Part shown: positions 39,471-50,765 of the stretch, one piece after another
How positions within the stretch are numbered: the stretch's first letter is position 1
How the letters are laid out: every line of letters starts with the position of its first letter
Assembly: GCA_009746045.1 (NCBI GenBank)
Contig: RPFO01000015.1
Coordinates: forward strand, 1,758,529-1,822,528
Direction: 5' to 3'
Length of the DNA stretch: 64,000 bases
Source of the DNA: Mesostigma viride
Taxonomy: Eukaryota > Streptophyta > Mesostigmatophyceae > Mesostigmatales > Mesostigmataceae
Program-made: the position numbers and the translations under genes
Notes under the pieces: model-generated
Database searches by the model: none
What the model was told of the DNA's origin: nothing
What the model saw: only the letters and a program-made list of their open reading frames with translations

Positions 39471-42275
39471 TACCGCCTGCCGTCCGGCACTTTGAAGCCC
39501 GCCGGTGCTATAATTCCTATCGTCCACGCATGTTTTCCCCTGCCTCAAACCGCACGTTGCATTTAAATCTGGAGCCCAAAATTCACTGAAAACGTGTGCC
39601 AGCCGGTAGCAAACTGGGCCAAGCTGCCACGGAATGGTGGTACCGCCTGCCGTCCGGCACTTTGAAGCCCGCCGGTGCTATAATTCCTATCGTCCACGCA
39701 TGTTTTCCCCTGCCTCAAACCGCACGTTGCATTTAAATCTGGAGCCCAAAATTCACTGAAAACGTGTGCCAGCCGGTAGCAAACTGGGCCAAGCTGCCAC
39801 GGAATGGTGGTACCGCCTGCCGTCCGGCACTTTGAAGCCCGCCGGTGCTATAATTCCTATCGTCCACGCATGTTTTCCCCTGCCTCAAACCGCACGTTGC
39901 ATTTAAATCTGGAGCCCAAAATTCACTGAAAACGTGTGCCAGCCGGTAGCAAACTGGGCCAAGCTGCCACGGAATGGTGGTACCGCCTGCCGTCCGGCAC
40001 TTTGAAGCCCGCCGGTGCTATAATTCCTATCGTCCACGCATGTTTTCCCCTGCCTCAAACCGCACGTTGCATTTAAATCTGGAGCCCAAAATTCACTGAA
40101 AACGTGTGCCAGCCGGTAGCAAACTGGGCCAAGCTGCCACGGAATGGTGGTACCGCCTGCCGTCCGGCACTTTGAAGCCCGCCGGTGCTATAATTCCTAT
40201 CGTCCACGCATGTTTTCCCCTGCCTCAAACCGCACGTTGCATTTAAATCTGGAGCCCAAAATTCACTGAAAACGTGTGCCAGCCGGTAGCAAACTGGGCC
40301 AAGCTGCCACGGAATGGTGGTACCGCCTGCCGTCCGGCACTTTGAAGCCCGCCGGTGCTATAATTCCTATCGTCCACGCATGTTTTCCCCTGCCTCAAAC
40401 CGCACGTTGCATTTAAATCTGGAGCCCAAAATTCACTGAAAACGTGTGCCAGCCGGTAGCAAACTGGGCCAAGCTGCCACGGAATGGTGGTACCGCCTGC
40501 CGTCCGGCACTTTGAAGCCCGCCGGTGCTATAATTCCTATCGTCCACGCATGTTTTCCCCTGCCTCAAACCGCACGTTGCATTTAAATCTGGAGCCCAAA
40601 ATTCACTGAAAACGTGTGCCAGCCGGTAGCAAACTGGGCCAAGCTGCCACGGAATGGTGGTACCGCCTGCCGTCCGGCACTTTGAAGCCCGCCGGTGCTA
40701 TAATTCCTATCGTCCACGCATGTTTTCCCCTGCCTCAAACCGCACGTTGCATTTAAATCTGGAGCCCAAAATTCACTGAAAACGTGTGCCAGCCGGTAGC
40801 AAACTGGGCCAAGCTGCCACGGAATGGTGGTACCGCCTGCCGTCCGGCACTTTGAAGCCCGCCGGTGCTATAATTCCTATCGTCCACGCATGTTTTCCCC
40901 TGCCTCAAACCGCACGTTGCATTTAAATCTGGAGCCCAAAATTCACTGAAAACGTGTGCCAGCCGGTAGCAAACTGGGCCAAGCTGCCACGGAATGGTGG
41001 TACCGCCTGCCGTCCGGCACTTTGAAGCCCGCCGGTGCTATAATTCCTATCGTCCACGCATGTTTTCCCCTGCCTCAAACCGCACGTTGCATTTAAATCT
41101 GGAGCCCAAAATTCACTGAAAACGTGTGCCAGCCGGTAGCAAACTGGGCCAAGCTGCCACGGAATGGTGGTACCGCCTGCCGTCCGGCACTTTGAAGCCC
41201 GCCGGTGCTATAATTCCTATCGTCCACGCATGTTTTCCCCTGCCTCAAACCGCACGTTGCATTTAAATCTGGAGCCCAAAATTCACTGAAAACGTGTGCC
41301 AGCCGGTAGCAAACTGGGCCAAGCTGCCACGGAATGGTGGTACCGCCTGCCGTCCGGCACTTTGAAGCCCGCCGGTGCTATAATTCCTATCGTCCACGCA
41401 TGTTTTCCCCTGCCTCAAACCGCACGTTGCATTTAAATCTGGAGCCCAAAATTCACTGAAAACGTGTGCCAGCCGGTAGCAAACTGGGCCAAGCTGCCAC
41501 GGAATGGTGGTACCGCCTGCCGTCCGGCACTTTGAAGCCCGCCGGTGCTATAATTCCTATCGTCCACGCATGTTTTCCCCTGCCTCAAACCGCACGTTGC
41601 ATTTAAATCTGGAGCCCAAAATTCACTGAAAACGTGTGCCAGCCGGTAGCAAACTGGGCCAAGCTGCCACGGAATGGTGGTACCGCCTGCCGTCCGGCAC
41701 TTTGAAGCCCGCCGGTGCTATAATTCCTATCGTCCACGCATGTTTTCCCCTGCCTCAAACCGCACGTTGCATTTAAATCTGGAGCCCAAAATTCACTGAA
41801 AACGTGTGCCAGCCGGTAGCAAACTGGGCCAAGCTGCCACGGAATGGTGGTACCGCCTGCCGTCCGGCACTTTGAAGCCCGCCGGTGCTATAATTCCTAT
41901 CGTCCACGCATGTTTTCCCCTGCCTCAAACCGCACGTTGCATTTAAATCTGGAGCCCAAAATTCACTGAAAACGTGTGCCAGCCGGTAGCAAACTGGGCC
42001 AAGCTGCCACGGAATGGTGGTACCGCCTGCCGTCCGGCACTTTGAAGCCCGCCGGTGCTATAATTCCTATCGTCCACGCATGTTTTCCCCTGCCTCAAAC
42101 CGCACGTTGCATTTAAATCTGGAGCCCAAAATTCACTGAAAACGTGTGCCAGCCGGTAGCAAACTGGGCCAAGCTGCCACGGAGTGGTGGTACCGCCTGC
42201 CGTCCGGCACTTTGAAGCCCGCCGGTGCTATAATTCCTATCGTCCACGCATGTTTTCCCCTGCCTCAAACCGCAC
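39471..42275 (-). repeat. 16.5 x 170-bp tandem monomer array (5' end of the R2-type LINE)
   Basis: Sixteen full units begin at 39471 + 170n. A final 85-bp half unit ends at 42275, where the target duplicate begins. Units are identical in my reading except for a single A-to-G at 42184. Each holds an AT-rich spot (gtgctataattcctatcg; atttaaat). Because the array is inside the duplication and stops within a monomer, it behaves as part of the element, like the promoter monomers of mouse L1. No coding frame runs through it. Confidence 0.95.
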
Positions 42276-42292
42276 GGGCACACAATATATAT
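42276..42292. other. Target-site duplicate of the R2-type LINE
   Basis: gggcacacaatatatat is identical to 34047-34063. It marks the 5' junction of the insertion, within the probable intron of the host gene. Confidence 0.9.
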
Positions 42293-42509
42293 AATATAAG
42301 ATAATAGATCAAGGTAGGACACATACGAATAAATTAAAGAGCAAAATGTAAACAACATGCTGCATTACGCCAGACCTTAAAATTAAGCGCATGAAACTAA
42401 GACGGCTTTATATGTAAATAGGAACCGGAATGACAACTGACTCACAGTATAAAATATAACGGGCGATGAAGATAGAACTAGGTTAAGACAACAGCCTGTG
42501 AAACCCACC

Positions 42510-42976
42510 ATTCGAGCCAGGTCATGGGCGATAACAGGGGGGCTGCAGCCGATCACACAGCAAGGCTTCCCCTGGTGTGCACCCGTGCGGGGGGGTGCCT
42601 TCCTACGGTCGGCCGTTGGAGCAAACACGCGCTGTTGTGCAGTGGCCGGGGGCGTGTCTTCCTCGACGCGGCCTGTGGAGGCACTAGAAGGTGCCGACTT
42701 CTTCTTGGGTGCAGCACACCTGTCGTTGAGCGTTGAGCGGTGCACTAGTGGCCGGAGGCGTGTCTTCCTCGACGCGGCATGTGGAGGCAGAAGGTGCCGA
42801 GGTGCCGACTTCCTAGTCTTGGGTGCAGCACACCTGTCGTCGAGCCCTGCGGCAAGAAGACTTGCATCGCTGCTTGAAGCTGAGGCGCTTAGAGATGCTT
42901 GCTGTCGGCTTTGCGTCTGCCTGCCGGGAAGTGGCTTCACAGGAGAGACCGTGAGGTCGATGGTGATGCGCGGCAT
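42510..42976 (-). CDS. Putative first exon of a small host gene
   Basis: ATG at 42976 (MPRITIDLTVSPVKP); another in-frame ATG codon lies at 42988. The frame is Ser/Arg/Lys/Pro-rich with two internal repeats (DDRCAAPK and NDRCAAPK, each followed by K/R-SAP) and ends with GKPCCVIGCSPPVIAHDLAR. A GTGGGT donor at about 42510 would end the exon. It is probably a nuclear or disordered protein, family unknown. The proposed partner exon is 33749-34017, putting the 8.2-kb LINE in the intron. The frame match across the intron cannot be proven because exon 2 has a frame break. Confidence 0.5.
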
Positions 42977-43040
42977 TCTGCTTGACAACAGCAGAAGTTA
43001 GAATGTGGTGGAAGGGCACCAAAAGGGAAGAACGGACGCA

Positions 43041-43050
43041 ATATATACCC
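43041..43050 (-). promoter_or_regulatory. TATA box of the 42976 gene
   Basis: GGGTATATAT on the minus strand lies about 65 bases upstream of the ATG at 42976. This fits a short 5' UTR. Confidence 0.6.
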
Positions 43051-43496
43051 ACCTAAACGCCAAATATCTGTAGGCCAACCGTCATTGCGACCTGTCATTT
43101 GTCAAATTAAGGTACAGTATCGCGGACTTGTCCCAGAAATAACACCACGCCAAAAAGAAGGTCAACCGACTCCTGACACCATTGAAAACCATGTATTGTA
43201 AGAGTTGCACTAGGCCGGACAACAAATAACACCACGGCAAATTTTGCTCCGAAAAGCGCAGTGACACGTTCGTACGTATCCACAAAGTTGCCGATAATAT
43301 CGCGAAATGGCGGGAACGTATCTGACTAACAGCACCGCGAAAAATTGCCGCCATGTCGATCAGCACAAGCTATTGCTACTTCTGGTCACTGTACATTCTA
43401 GCAGGCGCGGGAATTCGCAGATCTTGATGTTCAGTTCAGTTCAGGTCGTGTTCAGTTCTGTTCAGTGTGCATCCTCCGATCATTTCGTTTCAAATC

Positions 43497-43700
43497 CTTT
43501 TTTTGGTGTTAAGGGATTTGGTGTTAAAAATGGGCCAATCGGCGCAACGAGCGCAACGAGACTGAATTGTGGGGTTTCTAGTAGTAACAAACGATATTAC
43601 AATAAACCCGAGAGAATCTATGGGGATTTGGTGTTATTTGGCGGTTTCGTGGTGTTAAAAGTTAATACCAAAAGGACAAAATTCCCTACACCAATATGCT
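43497..43700 (+). repeat. Repeat family Q, copy 2 with inverted ends
   Basis: It shares the block order of 26340-26480. Its ends are inverted relative to each other: ttttttggtgttaagggatt at the left against aataccaaaaggacaaaatt and ccctacacc at the right. A MITE-like element is likely. Confidence 0.55.
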
Positions 43701-43889
43701 CAAACGGTAGAGCTCGCTGAGACGATCATTTTTGCTCCCTAGGTCGACCCCTAGAACCCTTTGGACCTCGGAGTTTTGCAAGGTATAGCGCCTACGTGCT
43801 AGGTAGGTTGGGTCCAAGGGCCAACTTTTGGAAAATTTCATATATGTTGACAATATATGTTCATCAACATATATACTAAAATTTGTAAA

Positions 43890-45490
43890 ACGCAGCCTTG
43901 GCACAAATTTAGCTAACACTCTTTCGAACGGCTTTCGGCTCCAGCCACTCAGCGGCGCGACTTACAGTCCGCTTGACGAATCAGCTGCGCGAAATTTCGT
44001 TGCGACCAATCACGAAAAGGTCAAACCACGGCATCCATATTATGAGGGTTTTTGTGCGTTACATCCAGATGTGCCATTTGGCAGAGGTCCGTATGCCCAG
44101 ATTGCGCCAGGAGCCAAACTCTGCGATGACCTGTGTTTGCAAGCTCCAGATATAACCGTCGCAAACTTTTGGGCTGTTGGACCAAACTTTCTGTTGGCGA
44201 TATCCCGTTACAAACGCGCAGGAAGCTCACACGTGGATTTTCCTCTGCTCCACCGCCTGTAAGCGATTTTCCCCTGCTGTCTGCGGGGTTGGCGAGGTCA
44301 CTCATCCCCGCGCGCATCGCGCTCCCGTGCTTGAACTCCGCAAGTAGTTCGCGAGCTCCGTCCACTGCGCGGTTGCGCAATTTGTCCCTTTGTAGCAATG
44401 TACATATTGTGAAACTTCTGGGGAAGCTGGTTGGGTAGACTTCAGGCGCCAAGGCACACTTCAACGTACATCTGCTCGTGAGATATAACCGGGGTCGAGC
44501 TCGTGAGATACCTAGGCCATGCCTCTTTGTTCGGGTTTTTTTATCACCCTTTTGCCAATCTCCATGAATCTCGTGGTCGAAACACTAAAGCTAGCGCGCG
44601 CTCCTTGGCGGGGCTAGCGCCACTTGGCACCACGTCTCGACGGAGGTACGTGGTGACTCACATCTCCCTAGCCGGGGCTCCCTGGCCGGGGACCGGCCAC
44701 AAAAAATACAAGCTCTAATGTCGCGGGCGAAGCCCGCAAAACTTGTATATGTTTACAATTCTTAAAACGCAGCCTTGGCACAAATTTAGCTAACACTCTT
44801 TCGAACGGCTTTCGGCTCCAGCCACTCAGCAGAGCGCCGGACTTACTGTCCGCTTGACGAATGAGCTGCGCGAAATTGCGTTGCGACCAATCACGAAAAG
44901 GTCAAACCATGACGGCGTCCATATTATGAGGGTTTTTGTGCGTTACATCCAGATGAGCCATTTGGCAGAGGTCCGTATGCCCAGATTGCAGCAGGAGCCA
45001 AACTCTGCGATTTCCTGTGTTCGCGAGCTCCAGATATAACCGTCGCAAACTTTTGGGCTGTTGGACCAAACTTTATCCTGAGGAACCAGTTACAAACGCG
45101 TAGGAAGCTCACACGTGGATTTTCCTCTGCTCCACTGCCTGTAAGCGATTTTCCCCTGCTGTCTGCGGGGTTGGCGGGGTCACTCATCCCCGCGCGCATC
45201 GCGCTCCCGTGCAGGGGTAGCAGTCAATCTGGGGCTTGAACTCCGCAAGTAGTTCGCGAGCTCCGTCCACTGCGCGGTCGTGCGATTTGTCCCTTTGTAG
45301 CAATGTACATATTGTGAAACTTTTGGAGAATTTGGTTGCGTAGACTTCAGGAGCCAAGGCACACTTCAATGTAAATCTGCTCGTGAGATACCGGGGTCGA
45401 GCCTACCTAGGCCATGCCTCTCTTTCGGGTTTTTTAATCACCCTTTTGCCAATCTCCATGAATCTCGTGGCCGAAGCCCTAAAGCTAGCT
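43890..45490. repeat. Direct duplication, two ~720-bp units
   Basis: Unit 1 (43891-44596) and unit 2 (44768-45490) start cgcagccttggcacaaattt and end at ctaaagctagc. They match with scattered substitutions and one 23-base insertion in unit 2 near 45215. The spacer (44597-44767) holds a hairpin (tgtcgcgggcgaagcccgc). No convincing gene. Confidence 0.85.
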
Positions 45491-47085
45491 GTTACGACTC
45501 AGCCCTCTATCTCTGCCTCTACCTAATCCACGTTTAATACTACCTAAATTAGTGAGGCCACCTCTTAGAGTTAATCCCTGTGCGAAAGACGAACGTGACG
45601 AGCTGGATCTCAATGCATTAACATAAGTGTTACGTCCCAGCCCAGACACCTCTAGCCTGAGCTACGTAGCGAAAGATCTACCTTGCCGGAATTAGGAAGA
45701 TTCAAGGTGGCCTAATGCAGATTGCGCTTCACGACTGGGGTCGTGAGATATCTGGCACCGCGACTTGATGCCAAGCTAATTAATACACACTTATAATGGC
45801 TAGCAATACCAATTACAAATGGATAGTTGCCCCGGGTTCAATGTGTAGGCGTATTCGCACTTATCATTCATCAAACCAAGAGGACGAGACTCTCGTCCTC
45901 GGACCAATTTCACCTAGGTCTGCCACTACGCTGGCAAGGGGCGCCGACATGGCACCGACCTTCCAAAGCATGCAGTCCACACAAGATCCTCGGGTCGACA
46001 TCGACCCTCGCCTACAGAATCCACGCATGAGTACAATATCTCAACTAGCTATAAAGTACGCAGCGCGGCGCGACTGCACCGGCCCCTAGAAGATACACGC
46101 ATACAACAACCTAGGCCCAAAATAACTGGTCCGAATCACCCAAACTGTCATAGTTCCATACAAAAGTCCTGACCAAGGGACAATTCCCAAATTAAGTCCC
46201 GAAATGAGTCCCAAAGTCCTACGGACCATAACAACAAGTCAAACTACATAATTTATTCCATTGTTACGTCCGTCCAAAAGGGCCGGGACGTAACAATAAG
46301 TACGACTATAATATGCCGTAGGCCATTCAACCGAAACCCGTTTATTCCAGGATAGAGGAAGGAAACATTACTACACTGCCATGACCCTAGCTATATGTGT
46401 CAATTCATTAACACACGCCGAGTGCCAACACGAGGGGTAGAACGTGCATAAATGATCACCAACGGTCTAGCATGCTCGGGCCGACATGGCCCTCGCCTAC
46501 AAATGCACAGAAGCACGCTGGTCCACTACATTCTACCCGAAGGATAAGGACCACTACTAAAGTACGCGGCGCGACGCCAAATGCATCCAATGCACCACGG
46601 TACCGGGACAACAGTGTCCACCGGTACGAGCTACACGTAAACCTAGGAACGACTGAGGCAAAGGACCTAATTTACGTCCGTAACTGTGACAGATTGTTAC
46701 GCGACGTAACACCTCCCCCCCACAAAGGTAGGGAGCCCTCTCCCTACGCACAGGGAGGAAACCAAAGGAGTAGGAATAACCTAACGCACCCAACACAAGT
46801 CCAGCACAATCGACAGCTAGACCATCCAAGGCACAAAGCACAAACATGTTAACTCGGTTCCACCCCGAGTGGTGTAGGGTTCGCCAGCACCAAGCCTGGT
46901 GTGAGGTTCCCCTAACTGCCTGGCACTGAGGCCTTGCCGGGAGGGACGGCACTGGGCAGGACACACAGAGTAAACAATGTTAACGCCAAGGGCCAAGAAC
47001 GACCAACCAACTGGCCAGGCCATGAGGGCGACTCTATATACCGGAGGGACAACACCCTCAGGTCGGGCCTAAGGCCCACTATTAT
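45491..47085. repeat. Unassigned region with TGTTACG/CGTAACA inverted motifs
   Basis: A perfect 11-bp inverted repeat TTGTTACGTCC / GGACGTAACAA (46261-46296), further copies of gttacg at 45491, 45632 and 46696, and a diverged ~500-bp direct duplication (45950-46080 with 46450-46580). Such TGTTACGTCC/GGACGTAACA ends are common for LTRs, so this may be a patchwork of solo LTR pieces. No coding region is supported. Confidence 0.45.
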
Positions 47086-47608
47086 CTAGTTGCCATCAGT
47101 CTGGAAGGTACCGCGCGAGGCCATCAGAACATCCAAATATGCATGGTAGTGAGCCACATCATCAGCATTGTCATGCCTGTCTACCGTGAGGAACACATCG
47201 GCCCAAACGCCGTCAGTCAGGAAAGAGGCCCAGGAAGGCCCAGTAGTACCGGTGCTGGGTGAGGACCACCTGGCCCCTAGCCCAGTCCAGAAAACCGCAG
47301 GCGAAAAGCCGAAGGAAAGGCTCAACAGCCACCAAGCAGAGGGCCCGAAGGAGCAGGCGGTGATACCGAATCCGGTTACGCAGACCGGCCATAGGAAAGA
47401 ACAGGTTCAACAGCAGCTCAACGTTGGCCGGCCACAAACGGATGTGACGGATCTCGCGAGCCCGCCACCGGCGTGCACACTGACGCGACCCAAAGGTCTC
47501 CAAGTACTCACTAGCCCTCGGAGGAGGGTGGCCGCGGGCGTCCAAACCCTGCCCAGGAAGGGGCACTGGACGGCGGGCATCCCACTCTAGGGCGGGCTGT
47601 AGGTGCAC
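47086..47608 (-). pseudogene. Frame-shifted protein remnant of unknown origin
   Basis: Two overlapping minus-strand frames (47213-47608, then 47086-47325) join near 47220 into a plausible sequence: IRHIRLWPANVELLLNLFFP, YHRLLLRALCLVAVEPFLRL, RYYWAFLGL, then VWADVFLTVDRHDNADDVAH. The composition looks like real protein, but I do not recognise a family. Confidence 0.35.
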
Positions 47609-49546
47609 CGCAGCATATGTCGCACCGGGCGCGACAGGATACTCTACCGTGAGGGCAGTTAGATGAGATGCTTAGGCTGACACACGGATTTCCGACCTGC
47701 GCGCCGCGTACGTATTGCCTACGGCGGCTGAGCGGGACACCTCAGTACTGTACGGCAGGTCGTACGGTCCTGAGGTGTCATGTGGACTGATGTGCAGTTA
47801 GTGCCAGACTGTGCCTACTAGACTCTAGCTCGACCCGCCAGATCCGGGTTATCCGGGTCTGACGGGCCGAGTGTAGTTGATGCTAGTGACGTGGTCGCAT
47901 GGTGGCATTGCAGTGTATACAGTTGTCCACTGGTAGACGCTGCAGTCAGCGCTGCCATATAGGCATGTAGGCGTAGCACTGGGGAGTGCCACAGCACCGA
48001 GTTGCACACGCAGACATGTCACGGACGCGAGCTATGTCATCCGGGCGCCCATTATGCACAAGACCAGTGACGTGCGCAAGGAATTTGTTTTCTACGCATT
48101 TTCGACAAAGGCTAGTGACCGGGGGGGGGACACTAGCACTTGCAGCATAAGAGCGGACGAAAGTGTACGTGCACGCGCGCGCCGGGCCAGGCACAGCTGG
48201 GCGCGCAGCACTGACTTGAGCGGACGGCAGCACAAGTGCGCAGCGTCGAGAGGATCATACGCGAGTTAGTGGACAGCTGGAGCTGGAGCTTGACTGCTGG
48301 ACTTCAACAGCGCGGAGGCTATTGACAGGCCAGGTGTCTTTGTGGTGTAGAATAGCGGGTCAACATTATGAGGACTGGACAGAAAATGGAAAAGGACAAT
48401 TTGCGGTGCGGAGCCAGATCGCTGGAATGAATGCGAAATCGCTGGCAGCCCTACAAAGGGATTTCTTCTAGAAAGGAAAGATTAGAAGCAATGTTTGCTG
48501 CATGGGCCACTCACACGCAAGGTGTGAGCGTGCAGATTGTCTGAAGGATATTATGCTTCGACCTTGGTGGACGTGACTCAATGCCGGACATTCCCAGGGA
48601 CAGAAATGCCGGAGCCTCTAGGAGATGAGATCGGCAACAGGGTAGCAATTTAGATTTGTCGGGATGCCTTCCTGCTTTTGTTGGCATGTGTGGTAGAAAG
48701 CCCGGACGGCAACTGAAATGCGGTTTCTATTTGCATGGTTCAGGCAGCAAGATAGTTTTGGCATTCCTGGCTGGACTGACAAGTGTGGCGTGTGTCATGC
48801 GTGTGGCATGACGAATGGTTTGGTTCATAGTCGAAGAGGACTCTCACGCAGCGTGTAGTCTCTTCGAGTCTCTCGTTAGTGGCCTTCGTGTTTCTCCCTT
48901 TCCTTGGGAGCAAGGCCAGTAGCATGTCATGGAGCGCTGCCTAACTGCGGGCTCGTGAGCATGGAGTGCATCGACATTGAGACTATCAACGTGTTGTAAT
49001 TGTATTAACTTTCTCCATAAATTCCGCATGTGCGGCTTCATCATCAGACTGTGCAAAGTGTGTGTTGTGAAAGCATTGTTCTATAGCAGGGGAGGCAAAA
49101 GCATCATCTTGCACCATCATCATTGTCGCCATTAGATTAGTTGGAGCGTCTAGCTAACGCTCCAGCAAGGATAGTCAAACGCGGCACGTGACGGTACACA
49201 AGGGGATCAATAAGGTGGTCATCAGGCACAAGGGACAGTTCCTTGTCCTCGGCTGAGAACCCTCTTTTCGTTACTCGAAGAGACTACCTCCATCTGCAAA
49301 GGAACATTTTCATTTCAGCAAAGAGAGACGGTGTGCAGTTTTCTGGGGAAGACTGGCACACATAGTGGCCTGATCAACCATTAAGTCTTTCAGATTAGAC
49401 CGTTGCAACTTAGTAGTGGTTGTGGCAGTTTATGTCATATCACACTAGGTCGGTCACAGCGTTTTTGGCAAGCCACGCAGGCTGCGCCAACACGGGCATC
49501 GACACCTACGGGCAGGAGCTCTCCAGGGTCGATACAACCCATCAAC
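47609..49546. other. Unassigned sequence upstream of the gag-like gene
   Basis: No gene recognised. If the downstream frame belongs to an LTR element, its 5' LTR should lie here, but no paired repeat is in the window. Confidence 0.4.
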
Positions 49547-50255
49547 ATGTCAGGAACTGACCCCACAGCATCAGGCAGTGGTGGGTCAGCGCCGGCAGCT
49601 ACGGGCGGTCAAGCAACTGACCCGCCCAGCGGTCGTCTCGGCACTAGTGCGGACACCGCTTTGTTAGGTAATGGAGCGCCTTCCCTTTCTTCGGCAGGGG
49701 ACGGTGGTGCTCTTACCCAAGTGCTGCGCCTGCTGCAAGAGCAAGCGGCAGAGCTGGCGGCACTCCGAGCTCAGCAAGCGACGCAGTTATCGCAACAGGC
49801 GACGCTTGTTGAAGAAACTGTGCGACTTGCTTTGGAGCGCGCGGAATCTACGGCTGAAGCGAGGCGTGCTACGGAGCGCGCTGAGCAACGGCGGCAGGCG
49901 GAGGCAACCACGGAAGCTGCACGCGCCTGCCAAGCTGCGGCCCAACGCGACGCCGAGGCCAGGCAGGCTGCCGACGAGGAGGCCGCTGCCGAGGAAGCGC
50001 GGCGACATGAGGCGCTGCGCGACCAACGCGGGCACTTCGACGAAGAGCGCAGTGGGACAGGTCCACTACGCAACGTTGAACCCAGTCAGCCACGCGCCGG
50101 ACCAAGCGGTCAACGGCGGGGCGACGGGGAAATGGCGCAGGATGACGAGCTGCAGCCGAACGTCGGTCGGGTAGGCACCTGGTCGACTGCCGACGCATCT
50201 TATACGCTGGGGGGGAACCTATGGGCACCCAACCAAGGCACGTTATCGTGGCGCG

Positions 50256-50765
50256 TGTTAAAGGCATGTGTGATTATTATGGGGACTTAAATTAATAATT
50301 TGTAGGTGGTGAATCATTGCGGACTTAAGCGTCAGGAGCCAGGAAAATTATTTATTACGTCCATATGGTGTGGCTTTCCATGGCTACCTCAAGGTAGCGT
50401 GAACATTAGTAATTATGGTAGGTGAGTGGTGGCGGCGGCCCTGGTATGCGCATGGGCCGACAATGGGTCGATAACGACAACTGGTATGTTGGAACATGGT
50501 GCATGCGCATGCATGACTCGGTACGGCATGGTATGACATGCACATGACACAATACTATAATCTGGTGAAGATAGTGACCAATGGTCCTAGTGCCATTGTA
50601 CAACTTGGCACATAGTCATAGTGTCCGTTCACGTAGGACAAATCCCACTTAGGTACTACTATCCGAGCATATCTATTTGTTAATTAGGGCTCGAATACAG
50701 TTGCCCGTATTATAGATTTCTGCACGGTCAGCATAATGGGCATATTCAAGACAGGATTCTTGACA
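50256..50765 (-). repeat. 3' LTR of the TRIM-like element (510 bp)
   Basis: Pairs with 52418-52927. Substitutions were seen at cattgc(g/c)gac and cgtat(t/c)atag. TG..CA ends. Confidence 0.92.

Larger units (their letters stand above)
34064..42275 (-). mobile_element. R2-type (RLE) LINE with PHD and RING fingers and a 5' monomer array
   Basis: An 8.2-kb element bounded by the 17-bp duplicate gggcacacaatatatat (34047-34063 and 42276-42292). On the minus strand: 16.5 copies of a 170-bp monomer (42275-39471), GC-rich leader, PHD finger, RING-H2 finger, C2H2-like fingers, reverse transcriptase, CCHC knuckle and restriction-like endonuclease, then a ~130-base 3' UTR. It has no long A-tail. Coding frames shift at several homopolymers, so the copy is either dead or contains sequencing errors. 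The RLE at the C-terminus places it with the R2/NeSL-type lineages and not the APE-type LINEs at 29-33 kb. Confidence 0.9.

Noticed and set aside
39471-42275. CRISPR array or centromere-type satellite
   Set aside because: The 170-bp units are head-to-tail without unique spacers. They lie inside a LINE target duplication, which explains them better than a centromere satellite.
48160-48200. CpG-rich palindromic segment as a replication origin or promoter
   Set aside because: Only short alternating CG/CA runs, with no supporting context.
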